Positions 33,548 to 43,645 of a stretch of DNA of 64,000 nt are shown here, in pieces. The stretch's first letter is position 1; each line of letters opens with the position of its first letter. The stretch is from Sporosarcina sp. FSL W8-0480 (GTDB taxonomy: Bacteria; Bacillota; Bacilli; Bacillales_A; Planococcaceae), in assembly GCF_037963765.1 (NCBI RefSeq), contig NZ_CP150166.1, positions 2,177,501 to 2,241,500 of the forward strand, in the 5' to 3' direction. Position numbers and translations under genes: made by a program. The notes under the pieces were generated by a model that was not told the origin of the DNA, searched no databases, and saw nothing but the letters and a program-made list of their open reading frames with translations.

Positions 33548-36541
33548 ACCGACGACATATTGGATTGCGGATGAATACAGCTCGCTTTCTTTCACGTACC
33601 ATGTATCGGCAAATCTTCCAATTGCCGAATCATATGCATTTGTGAAATAGCGTCTTTTCACAGCAAGAATGTCCTCTTCGTGCTCAATTCCTTCATCATC
33701 GATGGCGTTTAACATCGAACGGTAGACATCCTTGACACTTTCCGGCTTTTGTAGCTTTTGAAGCGCTTTTTCAATTTCATCACGGATATTCTTGTTGTTT
33801 GCAGAGTACGTTTCAAGCAGCCGGTCGATGTAAGTGGAGTCGATATCATAGATTTTAATGGCGTTCTCCCCGTAGAACTCGATTTCCGAGAAATCAGGTT
33901 CATCCCCATCTCCTCCATCTCTTTCATCCACCAGCGAACCTTTCACAGTGTTGTAAACGCCGATATAAGCTTCCAACGTCTTCACCTGATCCTTCAGCGC
34001 TTTCGATTTCTCCATTTCATCATTGTAATCATCGTAAGTCACTAAGGCTTCATAGGCATTGTTCAGCTCTTGGAATGCTTTAACAAACTCAATTCGCATT
34101 TCTACCGAAGAATTCTCGTCTATATCGGTCGGGTTCTGAACTATTTTCTCCAAAGAACTATGAGCTTTTTTGAAGCGTTTCTTTGAATCACCGTACGTTG
34201 GATAGATAAGACCGGATTCCTCTTGTGCCTGTGAGTATAACTTTGTTGCGTCTTCTACATTTTTCTCCATCGTGGAAGGCTTTCGGAATGTGACGATTAA
34301 CCCCTTCGTCTTCCCCGGATACGTCCGATTCGTCCTTGAAAAGGCTTGTATCAAATTGGCGTAACTCAAATTCCTATCGACAAACAACGTCTGGATTGTA
34401 GGTGCATCAAACCCTGTCAATAATCGGTCAACAACGATGACCATATCGATCTGCTTGCCGAACTCCTTGAACTCCGCTCGCTTCCTTGCAAGTCGATTAT
34501 TGATATCGCCATTGTAGCGTTCAATATCCTCGATGGACCAGGCAGTATCATAGTAATCATTATAATCGCTAATGATTTCCTTCATCTCGTCTTGCGCTTG
34601 TTTGGAATCAACTTCGTTTTCCTGCAGCGAATACGTAATCGCAATACGCGGGAAATCGGGATCATCAATCGTACGACCCGTCCGGATCGGATGATCAGCA
34701 AAAACATTCGTCAACCATTCCGGATCCTTCGTCATTTCTTTAATCGCATTATAGTAGCGTTTCGCCATTTCGATCGAACTTGTCGTTAAAATGGCGGATT
34801 TTTGGGGCCGGCCATTTACGAAGTCAAATTTGACATACGCATTGTCCGGACGGAAAATCTTACGGATGACCTTTCGGATATGCTCATCTTTTTCATAGGA
34901 TGAAGGATTAATATAGGTTTCCTTTTCGATTCCATCCATTTTGTCAATTACTTCATTAAGCTCATCGGCACTAAGATTGTCATATCGTTCATTTGTCCGT
35001 AGTTGGTCAAATATATAATTATTCAGCGATGTCGGTTCGATCGTATCTTCATGCTCGACTTGGAAACCTAATACCGCTTTGTCTTCCAGCGCATTCTTGA
35101 TCGTATACGTGTGCAGCACTTCGCCGTATTGCTCATGAGTCGTCCGAGCCAATTGGCCCTTCGCCTGCTTCTTATTCACTTCAAAAATCGGTGTACCTGT
35201 AAAGCCGAACCAAGTGGAATTCGGGAAGAATCCCTTGATCACTTCCATCCCTTCAGCGCTTAGCGCCCGATGGCATTCATCGACGATAAAGACAATATGC
35301 TGCCCCATCAATTTCTTGAAACGGTGAGTACCTTTTTGCTCTTCTTGCTTCTCTGCATAACGCAATGCTGCTTCTAATTTTTGTCGTGTCGTGATGATGA
35401 CTGTATTGGAATTCGTATCAGAAAGCAGCGTATTACTTAATTCCCTCGAACTACCCGTTCCGACAATTAAACTATTAGACCTCGCATTGCCTGAGGAAAT
35501 ACCCGTATTGAACTCAGAAGCGAACTTCGTAAATTCGGTCGTCGTCTGATTGTCCAAATCTTTTCGGTCAATGAGCATAATCGTCCGGTCAATTCCCGGC
35601 TTCCGCGCTAATAATTTCGTCGAGACAAAACTCGTCAGCGTTTTTCCTGAACCGGTTGCATGCCAAATATAGCCGGACTTATGCATTGCAGCTGATTTGT
35701 ATAACGCCTCAATCGCATGAATCTGATACGGTTTTAAGATCATCAACGCTTTATTGTCCTGATCCTCACTGACAATCGTATAATTGGCGATCAACCTATG
35801 CGCATCCGGTATATTCAATACTTGTTTCACAAATTCATAAAGATTTTCCACTTTCCGATTGTCCGTCGTCCGCCAACTGAAAAGGAATTTCTTATGCATG
35901 TCTTTCGGCATCGCGTTCGCAAAATAACGCGTCGTCTGTTCGTTTGAAACGACAAATAGTTGAAGGGTGGAAAAGATATTATTCCTGAATAAACCTTCTT
36001 CCGCGTACTTCTTGATTTGGTTAAACGACTGGAATACTCCATCCTTCGCCGTCACTTGCTTCAATTCAATCTGCACAATCGGCAATCCGTTTATAAGAAG
36101 AGTCACATCGAATCGGCGATCACGATCGTCAAGATTCGCCCGCTTCTTCACGATCTGATGAACAATTTCATATGTAGAAATCCCCCCGCCAATGTCCTGG
36201 TTCGAATACAGCACCAACGACATGGATCCTAAGGAAACATCTTCACGTTCAATCGTAATCCGCGCAATCCCATTCTCCCCTTTTAGCCATTTCGCAGCTT
36301 CAAAAGGAGTTTGCGTCCGCAAAAGCAACTCCGTTTTCAACGTATCAAATTCCTTATCCGTAATCGGTTGCTCACCAATTTCCGACAAGTTATTTTGCGT
36401 AATGATTTTCCGTAAATTCCGCCATAAATCATCTTCCGACTTCAAATCCGGCCGATAATTCCACTGATTATGCCCTTCCCCAAGGACTTCAATGAGGCGG
36501 CGCTCAACTTCAGCTTCGTCGTTGTGTGAAATCTTTGTCAT
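33380..36541 (-). CDS. hsdR: Type I restriction enzyme, restriction/translocase subunit
   Basis: A 1,053-residue HsdR. The nuclease core is near residues 143-161 (RFDVTLLINGLPIVQIELK, a PD-ExK variant). The helicase has Walker A HATGSGKT (294-301), the DExH box VDECHRA (near 420), and later motif V/VI segments (DRLLTGFDAPTIQTLFVDR, QAFSRTNR). It cleaves unmodified DNA after ATP-driven translocation, as a complex with HsdM and HsdS. Full length and uninterrupted. GAGGGGG precedes the ATG, 22 nt after hsdS. Confidence 0.97.
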   Translation of the reverse strand: MTKISHNDEAEVERRLIEVLGEGHNQWNYRPDLKSEDDLWRNLRKIITQNNLSEIGEQPITDKEFDTLKTELLLRTQTPFEAAKWLKGENGIARITIEREDVSLGSMSLVLYSNQDIGGGISTYEIVHQIVKKRANLDDRDRRFDVTLLINGLPIVQIELKQVTAKDGVFQSFNQIKKYAEEGLFRNNIFSTLQLFVVSNEQTTRYFANAMPKDMHKKFLFSWRTTDNRKVENLYEFVKQVLNIPDAHRLIANYTIVSEDQDNKALMILKPYQIHAIEALYKSAAMHKSGYIWHATGSGKTLTSFVSTKLLARKPGIDRTIMLIDRKDLDNQTTTEFTKFASEFNTGISSGNARSNSLIVGTGSSRELSNTLLSDTNSNTVIITTRQKLEAALRYAEKQEEQKGTHRFKKLMGQHIVFIVDECHRALSAEGMEVIKGFFPNSTWFGFTGTPIFEVNKKQAKGQLARTTHEQYGEVLHTYTIKNALEDKAVLGFQVEHEDTIEPTSLNNYIFDQLRTNERYDNLSADELNEVIDKMDGIEKETYINPSSYEKDEHIRKVIRKIFRPDNAYVKFDFVNGRPQKSAILTTSSIEMAKRYYNAIKEMTKDPEWLTNVFADHPIRTGRTIDDPDFPRIAITYSLQENEVDSKQAQDEMKEIISDYNDYYDTAWSIEDIERYNGDINNRLARKRAEFKEFGKQIDMVIVVDRLLTGFDAPTIQTLFVDRNLSYANLIQAFSRTNRTYPGKTKGLIVTFRKPSTMEKNVEDATKLYSQAQEESGLIYPTYGDSKKRFKKAHSSLEKIVQNPTDIDENSSVEMRIEFVKAFQELNNAYEALVTYDDYNDEMEKSKALKDQVKTLEAYIGVYNTVKGSLVDERDGGDGDEPDFSEIEFYGENAIKIYDIDSTYIDRLLETYSANNKNIRDEIEKALQKLQKPESVKDVYRSMLNAIDDEGIEHEEDILAVKRRYFTNAYDSAIGRFADTWYVKESELYSSAIQYVVGTEPIPNIGGIINSKEFDKYKEVHPDAKPLKYGPEMKRQWRKTLDEVVVPLNDELR

Positions 36542-36563
36542 GGTTCCCCCTCCCTTCTATTGC

Positions 36564-37832
36564 TTATACGAACATCTTTTGTAGGAATGCTTTTTTCGTT
36601 TCAATTAAGGCATCTAATTCACGTTGGCGAAGTTCAATCAAGTCATCAAGTTTTTTGAAGAAATAACCGATTTTTGTTTGCTCTTCAAGTGAAGGTATTG
36701 GAATAGGCATTTCACGAAACAAAGTATCTTTAATAGCAAACCTGTCTGACCGTGCTCCAGAATCGCCATTTAATTTCATGAATTTATGCCAACTATTGCT
36801 GAAGAAGAATTGTTCTAAAAATGTTTTGTCAACATTATGCGTTCGGAATACATAGTAAAGAGGCGACATTACACCTGTCCTCCCTAAGTTATTTCTTTTA
36901 ATAGGACCAACCGGTGCAAAGTTTGATATCCTTGGATTATAAACAAAATCATCTGGATGAACGACGTAATAACTATTTAGATTCTTTTCGTTTGAAATAT
37001 CCTTGTCAAAAAATTCACGTTGGTTGATGATTCCAAACTCGGCTGAATTCGTTAGTGTTTCGGAATAAATATCATTTTTATTCTTCTCGGTTACTTTTTC
37101 CGATATTTCTCCTAACATTAGCCGCTCCCACACCCCTGTATATCCCGGAAAACGAACTTCCGGCACGGAGTCCCCTTCTTTTGGGAACATTTTTTGCAAG
37201 AATCCTTGTTTTGTTTGTTTAAGGGTAGCTAATTCTTGCTGATGAAGGGTGATGGTGTTGTCTAGTTTTTTAAAGAAGCAACCTATTTGCTGTTGTTCAC
37301 CAATCAAATTAGGGAATTTTATAGTCATTGTTCGTTGGGCCAAAATAGGCACTTGATTACGGGTTGTTTGTTTCATCATTTTTTGCAACTGAGTTTGAAT
37401 ATTACCGGACTTTAATGCATATAAGAAAAACTTTGGATTCATAAGTTTATTATTAATTCTATATAAAGTTAAAGTCGTACTTAAAATTACAAAAGGATAC
37501 TTAGTTTCCAATTGTAATGTAGGCCCCACTGTAGCATTATGAGCTAAAAGAATATCCCCATCTTTCGCTACACCTTTTCTGAACTTTTCTGCTCTATTCA
37601 AAGGTAAGTATTTGGTTTTAGAAAAGTCTATTCGCGAATCGTGGATATCACTAGCAGATATATAGGGAATTCCTTCCAAAGAGAACTCTGAGCTTTTCGG
37701 ATATAACTCCCCGTGATTACCATCACTTTGTTCTACGATAATACCACCATCTAATAGTTCCCCTAACTTACGCTGTTCCCAATCTCCAGTGAATCCGGTA
37801 AAACGAATTTCCGGTACACTCTTATTTCCCAC
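36564..37832 (-). CDS. hsdS: Type I restriction enzyme, specificity subunit
   Basis: A 422-residue HsdS with two target recognition domains (about 10-150 and 210-370). Each is followed by a conserved helical spacer: IGCFFKKLDNTITLHQQELA then TKQGFLQKMF, and IGYFFKKLDDLIELRQREL then TKKAFLQKMF. The start of each half also repeats (VPEIRFTGFTGDWEQRKLGE, VPEVRFPGYTGVWERLMLGE). It selects the bipartite recognition sequence. The start is GTG at 37832 and overlaps hsdM by 11 nt. Confidence 0.95.
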   Translation of the reverse strand: MGNKSVPEIRFTGFTGDWEQRKLGELLDGGIIVEQSDGNHGELYPKSSEFSLEGIPYISASDIHDSRIDFSKTKYLPLNRAEKFRKGVAKDGDILLAHNATVGPTLQLETKYPFVILSTTLTLYRINNKLMNPKFFLYALKSGNIQTQLQKMMKQTTRNQVPILAQRTMTIKFPNLIGEQQQIGCFFKKLDNTITLHQQELATLKQTKQGFLQKMFPKEGDSVPEVRFPGYTGVWERLMLGEISEKVTEKNKNDIYSETLTNSAEFGIINQREFFDKDISNEKNLNSYYVVHPDDFVYNPRISNFAPVGPIKRNNLGRTGVMSPLYYVFRTHNVDKTFLEQFFFSNSWHKFMKLNGDSGARSDRFAIKDTLFREMPIPIPSLEEQTKIGYFFKKLDDLIELRQRELDALIETKKAFLQKMFV

Positions 37833-39414
37833 GATTAAACACCTCTAATGCGCCCTTAATCCACTCTTCGTCCATTTCGTCAAATTGCATCGATGAAATC
37901 ATGTCGTATAAACTTAATTCCAATTCAGCTTTTTCTTTACGAATGTCTTTGATTGATGATCCGATTGCCGCCATATCAACAGGTTCTTCTTCTTCAAACG
38001 TATCCACGTAACGAGGGATATTCAAATTAAAGTCATTTTCTTTTATTTCTTCGAAAGTCGCGACATGGGCGTATTTCTCGACATTTTTTCTGTTTCTATA
38101 CGTTTCGACAATCTTCGCGATATGTTCTTCGGACAGTTCGTTTTGATTCTTCCCTTTGACAAATTCATTGCTTGCATCTATGAATAAGACATCACGGGTT
38201 GTGCGGTTTTTCTTCAAGATAATTACCGTTGTTGGAATCGATGTTCCGAAGAACAGGTTTGCAGGCATTCCAATTACTGCGTCAATGCTACCATCTTCCA
38301 GTAACTTTTTACGGATAACGCCCTCAGCGGCTCCACGGAATAGTACACCGTGTGGCAAGACGATTGCCATTGTTCCGGAATCTTTCAAATGGTAGAAACC
38401 ATGCAATAGGAATGCAAAGTCCGCTTTTGATTTCGGTGCCAATCTTCCATAACGATTAAACCTTGAATCATCTAAAAATGTATCGTCTGATGACCATTTT
38501 GCTGAATATGGCGGGTTCATGAGGACAGAGTCGAATGTATAGGGCTCATCTGTTGGCCAGTCTTTATTCAATGTATCGCCATTGCGGAGACGCATGTCTT
38601 CTTTCGCAACACCGTGCAAAATCAGGTTCATCTTCGCAAGATTATATGTTGTTGTATTCAGCTCTTGCCCATGATATTTGACACTATCAGGGTGGTTAAT
38701 ATAGTTTCGGATATTCAACATCAATGAGCCTGATCCCATTGTTGGGTCATAGACGCTGAACAGTTTTCGATCTTCTTGTCCAATCGCCGCAATACGTGCC
38801 ATCATATCGGAAACTTCATGAGGTGTATAGAACTCCCCTGCCTTCTTCCCGGCTTCGGACGCAAATTGTCCGATCAAGAATTCATACGCATCCCCGATGA
38901 CATCGCCGTTATGCCCCATCACATCGATATCATTCAGCTTCTTCAACACTTCTGATATTGTAATGTTTCGTTGCTGGTCGTCTGCCCCTAATTTTTTCGA
39001 CTTCAAATCGACGTCATCGAATAAGCCACTGAATTGGTCGTAGCCGGTAGATAAATCGATGAATGCTTTATTCAAGTCGTTCAGCTGGAATATGTTTTGT
39101 TTTGCTTGATCTGTCAGTACATTGAATAGATATGTTGGTTCAATATGATAGCCCAATGTATCGACTAACGTTTCTATAAGATCACTTTTGACGTCATCGT
39201 CTGCAAGTAACCCCCTATACAGGCTGGTTTGCTTAGATTGTGTATTGTATTCATCTGCTGCTTCGTCAGCTATTTCAACTACTTTCACCAATAGCTTGTC
39301 GGATAAATACTTGTAGAATATCAATCCCAACAAGTAGTTTTTGTATTCGGACGCATCCATTTTACTGCGAAGATTATCCGCAGCACTGAATAATTTTGAA
39401 TTTAACTCGGACAT
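37822..39414 (-). CDS. hsdM: Type I restriction enzyme, DNA adenine methyltransferase subunit
   Basis: A 530-residue HsdM. The N-terminal helical domain (1-150) is followed by the methyltransferase fold, with the SAM-binding motif DPTMGSGS (223-230) and catalytic NPPY (300-303). GEFYTPHEV (about 193-201) is the family hallmark. It makes N6-methyladenine and is required by HsdR and HsdS. AGTGAGG precedes the ATG. It is the first gene of hsdM-hsdS-hsdR. Confidence 0.97.
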   Translation of the reverse strand: MSELNSKLFSAADNLRSKMDASEYKNYLLGLIFYKYLSDKLLVKVVEIADEAADEYNTQSKQTSLYRGLLADDDVKSDLIETLVDTLGYHIEPTYLFNVLTDQAKQNIFQLNDLNKAFIDLSTGYDQFSGLFDDVDLKSKKLGADDQQRNITISEVLKKLNDIDVMGHNGDVIGDAYEFLIGQFASEAGKKAGEFYTPHEVSDMMARIAAIGQEDRKLFSVYDPTMGSGSLMLNIRNYINHPDSVKYHGQELNTTTYNLAKMNLILHGVAKEDMRLRNGDTLNKDWPTDEPYTFDSVLMNPPYSAKWSSDDTFLDDSRFNRYGRLAPKSKADFAFLLHGFYHLKDSGTMAIVLPHGVLFRGAAEGVIRKKLLEDGSIDAVIGMPANLFFGTSIPTTVIILKKNRTTRDVLFIDASNEFVKGKNQNELSEEHIAKIVETYRNRKNVEKYAHVATFEEIKENDFNLNIPRYVDTFEEEEPVDMAAIGSSIKDIRKEKAELELSLYDMISSMQFDEMDEEWIKGALEVFNRGK

Positions 39415-39498
39415 TGTTCTTACCTCACTTTTATACTATCTATATAAAACTATACATGAGTTTTTCAGGAATTAATACCTCTTCCCTCTTTATACGCC

Positions 39499-40296
39499 TT
39501 AAGGACAGGTAAACCCTTCCACAGGTGTATCAAATAGCATGAAAATGTTCTTGAAATACGTTTCATCGATCAATTTATCCAGTACCCCTTTGAAATACCC
39601 CGGCAAATTGCGAATTTCCTTCTTCTTCGTAGCCATCACAGTGATCATCAAAGCACGATAAGCAAGGTCCTCGAATACATGTCCATCTTCTTGGTAAATT
39701 TCATATTTCATCATCCGTCCTGATATGGCCCTGTGAATTCCGAAGAACTCACGGGCTAATTTGCTATCACCAATTGTTCCAGCCAACAAATCTTTCATCC
39801 GACTAAATAGACTTGTGGATAACTTTGACGGTTCTTGCTGAGACGTGTAGTTAAGATCTTTAGATTTTAATAGAGATTTAGAAAGAAGAGCTTGGTCCCC
39901 TGAAAGTTGCTCGTTTTCCTCGTCCTCATGCGGTTTGTCATCATGGTCACGGTCGTTCATTTTCCCCTGTTCATTGAATGGCAAAATGATGTAGATGTTG
40001 GCGCCGAGTCCGCTCATTATCGGGCGGATGTAGTGGACTTTCTCGATGATGCCTAAGCTTACAAGCTTGTGGATTGCCCGTCTTACAGTCGCGTTCGACT
40101 TGCCAATAATCTCCTCGATAGTTCCATGTTTCAAATGTGCTGCACCGAACTTTACCGAATACCGACGAATCACTTCAAGAACTTGTCGATCCGACTTTGT
40201 CAGGTCATCCCAATGTTTCATCAAATGCTGTTCAGCCGCTGTGTCCATTTCTTCAATTGTTGCGAAGCGTGCGTATTCTCTCAAATAGTAAGTCAT
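39499..40296 (-). CDS. Winged-helix DNA-binding protein (uncharacterised)
   Basis: A 265-residue protein. Residues 30-95 form a winged helix (DRQVLEVIRRYSVKFGAAHL, IEEIIGKSNATVRRAIHKL, VSLGIIEKVHY). A long, charged, low-complexity linker (about 115-160) leads to a helical C-terminal domain (FGIHRAISGRMMKYE, LPGYFKGVLDKLIDETYF). The shape recalls replication- or primosome-type HTH proteins of Bacilli. It sits 85 nt upstream of hsdM in the same direction, so a link to restriction-modification control is possible but not shown. AAGGGGGAAG precedes the ATG. Confidence 0.65.
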   Translation of the reverse strand: MTYYLREYARFATIEEMDTAAEQHLMKHWDDLTKSDRQVLEVIRRYSVKFGAAHLKHGTIEEIIGKSNATVRRAIHKLVSLGIIEKVHYIRPIMSGLGANIYIILPFNEQGKMNDRDHDDKPHEDEENEQLSGDQALLSKSLLKSKDLNYTSQQEPSKLSTSLFSRMKDLLAGTIGDSKLAREFFGIHRAISGRMMKYEIYQEDGHVFEDLAYRALMITVMATKKKEIRNLPGYFKGVLDKLIDETYFKNIFMLFDTPVEGFTCP

Positions 40297-40498
40297 TTAT
40301 ACTTCCCCCTTTACACACTACATAGATGGGAGAAGCCAAAAAGGATACTCAACATTGAAAAACAGGTCTAAATGCTCATTTTGACCAAATTGGTGAAATT
40401 CGACGAAACAAGGCATAAATCTTGCTTTATCGTTCAATTAAGGGTGTTTTCGAGTATTATCGACAAGTTTCGACACTCATAATTTATTTTTCAAGAAT

Positions 40499-40675
40499 GT
40501 GAACAATTACAGGCTGCTATACGATGAGCTCACCCGGGAAAAACAAAGCTTCGTGCACGAACGGAAAGGTTATTATTTGCTGAAATTTGAAGACGTGTTA
40601 ATGCAATACGAACCGATGATTTCACATTCAATTACCAAATTAAGAATTTACCGTGATCACGACAACTACAGATAA
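40499..40675 (+). CDS. Short open frame, possibly a gene remnant
   Basis: A GTG-initiated frame of 58 codons whose product looks protein-like (NNYRLLYDELTREKQSFVHE, then KGYYLLKFEDVLMQYEPMIS). There is no clear ribosome binding site, which suggests a fragment of a longer lost gene. The rest of the 40297-40824 gap shows no other gene or clear RNA. Confidence 0.3.
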   Translation: MNNYRLLYDELTREKQSFVHERKGYYLLKFEDVLMQYEPMISHSITKLRIYRDHDNYR

Positions 40676-40824
40676 TAAGTTCGTCAATCTACTTTTGGAT
40701 TACCCAAAATTAGGCAAGTACTTTGGCGGTTAGGTGAATTTGGTCATAATTGTGAAGTTGGCTGTTTGGAATGGAAATTATGGTACACTATGGAGGGTAA
40801 CAAGAAGTAGAAAGGAAGATTTTT

Positions 40825-41376
40825 ATGAATCACTCCATTGAATCGAACAAGCCATTCAAAAAACGCAACTATAAACCCGCCATTATTATTCTTTCAGTAA
40901 TCTTAATAGGCGTGATCGGTTTATTATCCGGTAAAAGAACTGCGGAAGATTTTGATGCATTTGATGTTACTATCCTGCCAATGATGAATGCTATTTTCAA
41001 TAGCTTCACTTTCATTTTCTTGGTAGCCGCGTTGATAGCTATTAAGAAAAAGAATATAAATGCGCACCGGAAATTCATCTATGCTGCATTCTGCACGACA
41101 GCATTGTTTTTAGTCACATACGTGGCCTATCATTATTTAGCTGTCTCTACACCATTCGGTGGAGAAGGGCTAATAAAAGGAATTTATTACTTTGTATTAA
41201 TCACCCATATTATTTTAGCGGCAGCAATCGTTCCCCTTGCATTGACAAGCGTGGCGAGAGCTTGGAATCGGGAATACGACCGCCATCGTCAAATCGTTCG
41301 ATGGACAATGCCATTATGGTTGTATGTAAGTTTTACAGGCGTTCTTGTTTATATTTTAATTTCTCCATATTATTAA
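40825..41376 (+). CDS. DUF420 membrane protein (YozB/CtaM-like)
   Basis: A 183-residue protein with five membrane helices and conserved histidines in NAHRKFIY, AYHYLA, LITHIILA and DRHRQIVRWTMPLW, all hallmarks of DUF420. One member, CtaM of Staphylococcus, is needed for maturation of a haem-copper terminal oxidase. A similar oxidase gene cluster lies at the right end of this window but 22 kb away. AAAGGAAG precedes the ATG. Monocistronic with terminator. Confidence 0.85.
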   Translation: MNHSIESNKPFKKRNYKPAIIILSVILIGVIGLLSGKRTAEDFDAFDVTILPMMNAIFNSFTFIFLVAALIAIKKKNINAHRKFIYAAFCTTALFLVTYVAYHYLAVSTPFGGEGLIKGIYYFVLITHIILAAAIVPLALTSVARAWNREYDRHRQIVRWTMPLWLYVSFTGVLVYILISPYY

Positions 41377-41381
41377 AGTTT

Positions 41382-41419
41382 AAAGGCTGTCCCCTGTTAA
41401 CATACGGGACAGCCTTTAT
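41382..41419. terminator. Terminator after DUF420 gene
   Basis: Perfect stem AAAGGCTGTCCC/GGGACAGCCTTT. Confidence 0.85.
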
Positions 41420-41442
41420 TTACGCTTACATGAGTTCGGTGA

Positions 41443-42105
41443 TCACAATCGGTTTTCAATTAGGATTCCATCATTATCAAGCCTTGAGTAAATATCAGTT
41501 ATATGATCCAATTTCTTGTATTTTTCATTCCAAATAATATGGGTGAAAGGAGAAAGCTGTTCAAGCAAATTTTCAGGATGTATCTTCTCATATCGATAGA
41601 GTTCGTTTGGATATATTTCACTGATCCTAAATAACCCAAGAACATTTTCCTCGATTGCAATGCCGCCAATTTTAAATTTATATACGGAGTACAATTCTTT
41701 TAGAAAACCTACAAACTCGTCGTATTCTTCTCGCTTTATACCAATTTGCCCCCATTCAGATTCATCAAGTTCATCCCCATAAAACCAAAAATTGACCAGT
41801 AGTGCATTTGAAGATACCACTTCTATTTGCAAAGTTGCCTTTCGTTTCCTGGACATGTATACATATAATCTTAATCTCAATGAGTGTAGGCGTAAGGACG
41901 ACGTATTATTTTCATCATAAGGATAACCCCTGTCAAAGAAGTCAGTGATTTCACTAATATTTATATCAACAATTTCAATTTTGCTTTTCATATTCGAGAA
42001 TTTTTCTGTTATTTCTTGTATTGTTTCAGCTTTTTCCTTTTTAAGTCCAAGCAAGAAGCTCACTTCAAGAAAAGGACCACCCTGCAACCATTGAGGCCAC
42101 TCCAT
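41443..42105 (-). CDS. Uncharacterised 220-residue protein
   Basis: A soluble protein with alternating strands and helices (EVVSSNALLVNFWFYGDELD, EWGQIGIKREEYDEFVGFLK, YKFKIGGIAIEENVLGLF). The layout resembles small immunity-type or DUF proteins of Bacillales, but no toxin neighbour supports this. GGAGG lies 8 nt before the ATG. Not recognised. Confidence 0.55.
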   Translation of the reverse strand: MEWPQWLQGGPFLEVSFLLGLKKEKAETIQEITEKFSNMKSKIEIVDINISEITDFFDRGYPYDENNTSSLRLHSLRLRLYVYMSRKRKATLQIEVVSSNALLVNFWFYGDELDESEWGQIGIKREEYDEFVGFLKELYSVYKFKIGGIAIEENVLGLFRISEIYPNELYRYEKIHPENLLEQLSPFTHIIWNEKYKKLDHITDIYSRLDNDGILIENRL

Positions 42106-42265
42106 CCACTATTCCTCCTAAATTGCTGATCAAAAAAACACGTCTAAAGCCACTTTTATACTGTCCTTATTGAACTAAAGCACTCGTTCATTAAATAATA
42201 TACCTTTAATTAATTTGGATTTTTTAAATTTGGGAATTTATTATTATAGATTTTGTTCCCGATTT

Positions 42266-42490
42266 TTAATGCACTTGGATACAATTATTAATCGAAGGTG
42301 CTCCACTTCTCGAAAACATTTCTTCAAAGACCTGATGTATCACTACAGCTAATTTTTCAACAGATGCAGTTGGTAATGAAGATACAATTAGTCTTATTTC
42401 TGGTTCATATTCATCTTCAGATGTGTAACGTAAAAGGTGCTTCGGGTCCCATTCATTAATTACTTCTTTTACAATTTGGTAGTGGTTCAT
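42266..42490 (-). CDS. DUF1871 (YugE-like) protein
   Basis: A 74-residue helical protein with the pattern VINEWDPKHLLRY...DEYEPEI seen in the DUF1871/YugE family of Bacillus. Function unknown. AGAGGG precedes the ATG. Confidence 0.65.
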   Translation of the reverse strand: MNHYQIVKEVINEWDPKHLLRYTSEDEYEPEIRLIVSSLPTASVEKLAVVIHQVFEEMFSRSGAPSINNCIQVH

Positions 42491-42578
42491 TACAGCCCTC
42501 TTTCAAAAAGTATTTTTAGTGATTTATGCTATACCCTAATTTAGCTAACCTGCCAAGTTAGTTGAATAAGAAAAAAGA

Positions 42579-42617
42579 GACGGCTATGAAGCCCAATAAT
42601 CTTCAAGTAAAGCCGCC
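42579..42617 (-). terminator. Terminator of the alpha/beta hydrolase gene
   Basis: Stem GGCGGCT/AGCCGTC (one G-U pair) followed on the minus strand by TCTTTTTTC. Confidence 0.6.
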
Positions 42618-42622
42618 TTAGT

Positions 42623-43417
42623 TTAAGAACATGAACTTACTTTTAAAGTTTCTAGTGAATCGATCACCGACTCCCATGCCGAGGATGACGGATCAATAAC
42701 CATAAAATGTTCTACTTCTGGAAGTACCACTAAACGAACTTTATCGCCCTGTTCAATAGCCTTGCAATGATACTCAATACTCAAATCAACTGGAACATGG
42801 CGGTCTAATTCACCATGAATTAATATTTGTTCAACATTCAACGGCAACAATTCTATCGGTGAAGCTAACCTATAACGTTCAGGTACTTCTTGGGGTGAGC
42901 CGCCAATAAATGAAGCTACTGGACTAGACATCCCTCTTTCCTCATGAATTTCCCACATTTTCTTCAAATCCAAAACCCCTGCCAAACTTATTACACTCCG
43001 TATAGGAATAAGAAGAGTATTACCGATTCCGTCTGTTTTTTTGTTATACCGCGATGCCAACCAAAGTGCCAAATGCCCCCCTGCTGAATGCCCAAGTATA
43101 ACCACCCGAGAGAGGTCGAGCTGAAAGCGTTCCTGAAGTTGAATAAGATGATTTACAGCATCTATAACATCTCTCAATGTTCCTGACCAACCTCCACCAT
43201 CTTCTCCGACCCGACGGTATTCAATATTCCAAGTAGCATAACCACGACGAGTCAAATCTTCATCAAGTGGTGTATTTTCTTCAAGTCCGTATTTTGATTG
43301 CCAAAAACCACCATGAATTGTAACAACTACTGGACTGGGTCCGGGAAGATCTGGCATACGCAATACACCGAATTGGGACGGGTGATCTCCATATGGTATA
43401 TGAAAAACTTCTGTCAA
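42623..43417 (-). CDS. Alpha/beta hydrolase (esterase/acylaminoacyl peptidase type)
   Basis: A 264-residue hydrolase. The oxyanion motif is HGGFW (about residue 36), the nucleophile elbow GHSAGGH (Ser near 109), and the likely acid and base are in GELDRHVP and EVEHFMV. The layout fits small carboxylesterases or kynurenine formamidase-like enzymes. The TTG at 43417 is chosen because AAAGGGG lies 8 nt upstream; the longer frame from 43435 would have to start on top of that site. Substrate unknown. Confidence 0.8.
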   Translation of the reverse strand: MTEVFHIPYGDHPSQFGVLRMPDLPGPSPVVVTIHGGFWQSKYGLEENTPLDEDLTRRGYATWNIEYRRVGEDGGGWSGTLRDVIDAVNHLIQLQERFQLDLSRVVILGHSAGGHLALWLASRYNKKTDGIGNTLLIPIRSVISLAGVLDLKKMWEIHEERGMSSPVASFIGGSPQEVPERYRLASPIELLPLNVEQILIHGELDRHVPVDLSIEYHCKAIEQGDKVRLVVLPEVEHFMVIDPSSSAWESVIDSLETLKVSSCS

Positions 43418-43645
43418 TATAAAAACCCCTTTCAAAACTACACATCACCTCTCTAATTTCAACAAGAAGAACCTTTACTCCTCTTTATTGAACAATACTG
43501 TTGTATTAGTTCAATATTAAAATGGGCCCTAAAGAAGATGCTAATTTTCCTTCTAATTGATTGTTAATTTTGGAATTGATTGACAATAAGCAAGGAAAAG
43601 GGGACAATATGCAAGGAATCAAGCATACAAAAGGGGGAAATTTGG